DNA from: Leptolyngbya sp. SIO4C5
GTDB taxonomy: Bacteria; Cyanobacteriota; Cyanobacteriia; Phormidesmidales; Phormidesmidaceae
Length of the DNA: 9,315 nucleotides
Assembly (NCBI GenBank): GCA_010671965.1
Contig: JAAHIC010000120.1
Span: 1 to 9,315 of the forward strand
Direction: 5' to 3'
In this document: positions 7,520 to 9,315 of the stretch, one piece after another
Layout of the letters: every line of letters starts with the position of its first letter
Numbering within the stretch: the first letter of the stretch is position 1
Translations under genes and position numbers: made by a program
Notes under the pieces: generated by a model
Told to the model about the DNA's origin: nothing
Seen by the model: only the letters and a program-made list of their open reading frames with translations
The model's database searches: none

Positions 7520-8773
7520 ATGACTATTTTTGAAGAGCTTGAATCCAACGTGAGAAGCTACTGCCGCAGCTTTCCGATGATTTTTCACCGGGCCAAAGAC
7601 GCTATCGTCTACTCTGAATCTGGCGAAGAATACATTGACTTTTTAGCCGGTGCTGGGGCGCTAAACTACGGCCACAACAATGACTACATCAAGCAGCAGG
7701 TGATTCGCTACCTTGAAGCCGACGCCATTACCCACGGCCTTGACCTGCACACCTCCGCCAAAGAGAAGTTTCTTAGACAGTTTTCCCAAAGCATACTAGC
7801 GCCTAGGGGGCTAGACTATCGCATTCAGTTTTGCGGCCCTACCGGAACTAATGCGGTGGAAGCCGCCCTCAAGCTGGCGCGCAAGCTGAAAAAAAGGGCC
7901 GGCATTTTCGCTTTTATGGGGGCGTATCACGGCATGACCCTGGGCAGCCTTTCGGTGACCGGCAACACAGCGATCCGCGCCGGTACGTTGGGAACAGCTA
8001 GCCAGGTAGCGTTTATGCCCTATCCCTACGGCTTTATGCAAACCATCGACACGATCGCCTACATTGAGTCGGTCCTGAATGATGGCAGTTCTGGCATTGA
8101 AAAGCCCGCCGCGATTATTTTTGAAACGGTGCAGGCCGAAGGCGGCGTTGTGGTGGCGCCGGTGGAGTGGATGCAGCGGCTCAGAGCGCTGTGTGACCAC
8201 CATGATATTTTGCTGATCTGTGACGATATTCAGGTAGGCTGTGGCAGAACCGGGCCGTTCTTTTCGTTTGAGCGAGCCGGCATCATCCCTGATATGGTGA
8301 TTCTGTCAAAGTCCATTAGCGGCTACGGATTTCCAATGTCGCTGCTGCTGCTGAAGCCAGCCCTAGATGCCTGGCAGCCGGCGGAGCACACAGGCACGTT
8401 TAGGGGCAATCAGCTGGCGTTTGTCGGCGGCGCGGCGGCTCTGGAATACCGGGAAAACACGGGCCTGGAAAAGGAGGTGATGGCAAAAGCCGCTTTTCTA
8501 CAAAGCTTTCTAGCCGAAGAAATAGCTTCCCTGGCCCCGGGTATCGAGACGCGGGGCATTGGCATGATTTGGGGCATTGATCTGAGCCGCTTGGGTGACG
8601 GCTCGCTGGCAAAACAGATCGCCTCACGCTGTTTTGAGCTGGGCGTCATTGTTGAGCGCGTGGGCCGAAACGATACCGTTTTAAAGATTTTGCCGCCGCT
8701 CTCAATTGAAATGCCGATTTTGCAGAAAGGCTGCGAGCTGATTAAACAGGCGCTGAGCGAGTGCGCCGCCTAG
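7520..8773 (+). CDS. ectB: Diaminobutyrate-2-oxoglutarate aminotransferase (EctB/PvdH/Dat-like)
   Basis: This 417-residue class III PLP-dependent aminotransferase converts L-aspartate 4-semialdehyde and glutamate to L-2,4-diaminobutyrate and 2-oxoglutarate. It has the diagnostic EctB-like N-terminus (IFEELESNVRSYCRSFP, 3-19), AGAGALNYGHNN (43-54), ITHGLD (70-75), phosphate-binding GPTGTNAVEAALKLAR (106-121), AYHGMTLG (135-142), the cofactor Asp in CDDIQVGCGRTG (234-245), the Schiff-base lysine in LSKSISGYGFPMS (K264), and TGTFRGN (291-297). Length matches the family. No ectA or ectC follows; instead it sits between two NRPS-type genes, so Dab is probably a peptide building block, as with PvdH in pyoverdine synthesis. 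It starts 48 bases after the condensation gene without a clear ribosome binding site and ends 24 bases before the next gene. The symbol names the enzyme family, not a role in ectoine synthesis. A related omega-aminotransferase specificity cannot be excluded, but the EctB-like motifs are extensive. Confidence 0.92.
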   Translation: MTIFEELESNVRSYCRSFPMIFHRAKDAIVYSESGEEYIDFLAGAGALNYGHNNDYIKQQVIRYLEADAITHGLDLHTSAKEKFLRQFSQSILAPRGLDYRIQFCGPTGTNAVEAALKLARKLKKRAGIFAFMGAYHGMTLGSLSVTGNTAIRAGTLGTASQVAFMPYPYGFMQTIDTIAYIESVLNDGSSGIEKPAAIIFETVQAEGGVVVAPVEWMQRLRALCDHHDILLICDDIQVGCGRTGPFFSFERAGIIPDMVILSKSISGYGFPMSLLLLKPALDAWQPAEHTGTFRGNQLAFVGGAAALEYRENTGLEKEVMAKAAFLQSFLAEEIASLAPGIETRGIGMIWGIDLSRLGDGSLAKQIASRCFELGVIVERVGRNDTVLKILPPLSIEMPILQKGCELIKQALSECAA

Positions 8774-8783
8774 AACTGGCCGA

Positions 8784-8788
8784 TAAGG
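8784..8788 (+). promoter_or_regulatory. Ribosome binding site of the partial downstream NRPS gene
   Basis: AAGGA lies 9 bases before the ATG at 8798 and 24 before the alternative in-frame ATG at 8813, so it favours the first. It matters because it marks a genuine start in the middle of a condensation-domain fold. Confidence 0.55.
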
Positions 8789-8797
8789 ACATAGGTA

Positions 8798-9315
8798 ATG
8801 CTAGCGACAAAAATGGATAGCCCAAGCCCTAAGCGCTTATTTTCGGAAAAAATTTACTGGCTCCATCAGCTTAGGGGGGAGCTGCCTGAAACCACCCTGA
8901 TCACTGACTTTACTCGACCTCAGAACGGGGCGGTTAGAAATCAGTCCGTGACGTTTGAGCTGGAAGCGCCGGTTTCACAGGCCGTGCTCAGGCTGGGCCA
9001 GGGGTCAGCGGTCTCGGTCTATGTGTTTTTGCTGTCGGTTGTCAGCCTTTTACTTACCCGGTATACACGCCGCCACGACTGGGTTTTAGGCGTTCCTGCC
9101 TATTTCCCAGAAGGAGCCGATGAGGAAGCCAATGCGGGAGCCAATGCGGCGCTGCCCCTGCGCGGTCAGATCGCCACCGATGCCAGCTTTAAGCAAGTAT
9201 TGCTCCAGACAAAAGCGACTCTGATTGACACCTATGTGCATCAAACCTATCCGCTTGAGTCCCTCTATTCCCAGCTCGGCCTTCAGGATGGCCATCGTCA
9301 TCCGCTGTTTGACAA
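8798..9315 (+). CDS. NRPS-like protein starting with a C-terminal half condensation domain (3' end outside window)
   Basis: This open frame was translated by hand and runs from ATG 8798 to the window edge without a stop (172 codons). Its first 20 residues lead into YWLHQLRGELP, the point in a condensation domain just after the catalytic HHxxxDG half. What follows matches the C-terminal lobe: a TDFTRPQ segment, SVYVFLLSVVSLLLTRYT, WVLGVPA, SFKQVLLQTKATLIDTYVHQTYPLESL and HPLFD. The N-terminal lobe with the catalytic His is absent. The frame is the same as the aminotransferase's, but TAG at 8771 and TAG at 8792 separate them, and AAGGA precedes the ATG, so this is a real start rather than the tail of a fusion. 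The usual G-F-F/I-NTL core is replaced by an Ala/Asn-rich stretch (EEANAGANAALPLR). The remainder is expected to contain adenylation and carrier domains (inference), possibly a Dab-activating module. Confidence 0.8.
   Translation, partial: MLATKMDSPSPKRLFSEKIYWLHQLRGELPETTLITDFTRPQNGAVRNQSVTFELEAPVSQAVLRLGQGSAVSVYVFLLSVVSLLLTRYTRRHDWVLGVPAYFPEGADEEANAGANAALPLRGQIATDASFKQVLLQTKATLIDTYVHQTYPLESLYSQLGLQDGHRHPLFD
9127..9149 (+). repeat. Short tandem repeat with 12-bp period inside the half-C domain
   Basis: AGCCAATGCGG occurs at 9127-9137 and again at 9139-9149, giving an in-frame four-codon duplication that encodes EANA-GANA. It sits where condensation domains normally carry the conserved G-F-F/I-NTL core, so it may reflect slippage in a region no longer under catalytic constraint. 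Confidence 0.5.

Noticed and set aside
7466..7533. A -1 frame continuation after the lone C domain stop that would add about 21 residues
   Set aside because: The extension (through GELSFEPTVIHPLTN) runs a few codons into the aminotransferase start, but there is no slippery heptamer at the junction and the C domain is already complete, so a frameshift is not supported.
7811..8203. 130-residue minus-strand open frame within the aminotransferase
   Set aside because: It lies opposite a well-conserved enzyme, and the His/Arg-rich translation looks like a shadow.
1..9315. CRISPR arrays, tRNA or rRNA genes, insertion sequences, toxin-antitoxin pairs or phage genes
   Set aside because: I looked on both strands and saw no regularly spaced repeats, cloverleaf-like sequences, transposase motifs or terminal inverted repeats.

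Overview
The window is part of a nonribosomal peptide synthetase (NRPS) gene cluster, almost certainly from a cyanobacterium. It carries 14 copies of the HIP1 octamer GCGATCGC, which is characteristic of cyanobacterial chromosomes. The first NRPS also opens with a noncanonical condensation-like domain that I recall, without verification, from other cyanobacterial synthetases. Base composition looks moderately GC-rich in the genes and AT-richer in the one long intergenic stretch.

Layout. At the left edge (6-746, +) is a type II thioesterase, an editing enzyme. Its last 4 bases overlap, tail to tail, with the 3' end of a minus-strand MbtH-like gene (743-973). A 440-bp non-coding region (974-1413) separates mbtH from a divergent + strand operon. 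That operon has four members: a 1546-residue NRPS with order C*-A-T-E (1414-6054); a free-standing condensation-domain protein (6071-7471); an EctB/PvdH-type diaminobutyrate aminotransferase (7520-8773); and the 5' end of another NRPS-like gene (8798 to the window edge) that begins in the middle of a condensation domain. The gaps between these four genes are 16, 48 and 24 bp, with no terminator seen.

How the parts may work together. The adenylation domain of the first NRPS reads as DLTKIGHVGK by manual alignment to GrsA, close to the aspartate code DLTKVGHIGK. The C-terminal epimerization domain then predicts a D-Asp-thioester. The next gene is a lone condensation domain of the DCL kind, which fits an upstream D-configured donor. 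Its N-terminus and the C-terminal tail of the first NRPS look like a docking pair. The aminotransferase would make L-2,4-diaminobutyrate (Dab) from aspartate semialdehyde. No ectA or ectC is present in the window, so Dab is more likely a peptide building block than an ectoine precursor. The last gene presumably supplies the next A-T module, outside the window.

The most unusual aspect is the state of the condensation machinery. The first C domain has lost its catalytic histidine motif, the second is intact but on its own polypeptide, and the third is present only as a C-terminal lobe with an eroded core. The gene set of thioesterase II, MbtH, Dab aminotransferase and Asp-activating NRPS resembles the parts list of a pyoverdine-like siderophore or Dab-containing lipopeptide locus, but nothing here proves the product class.
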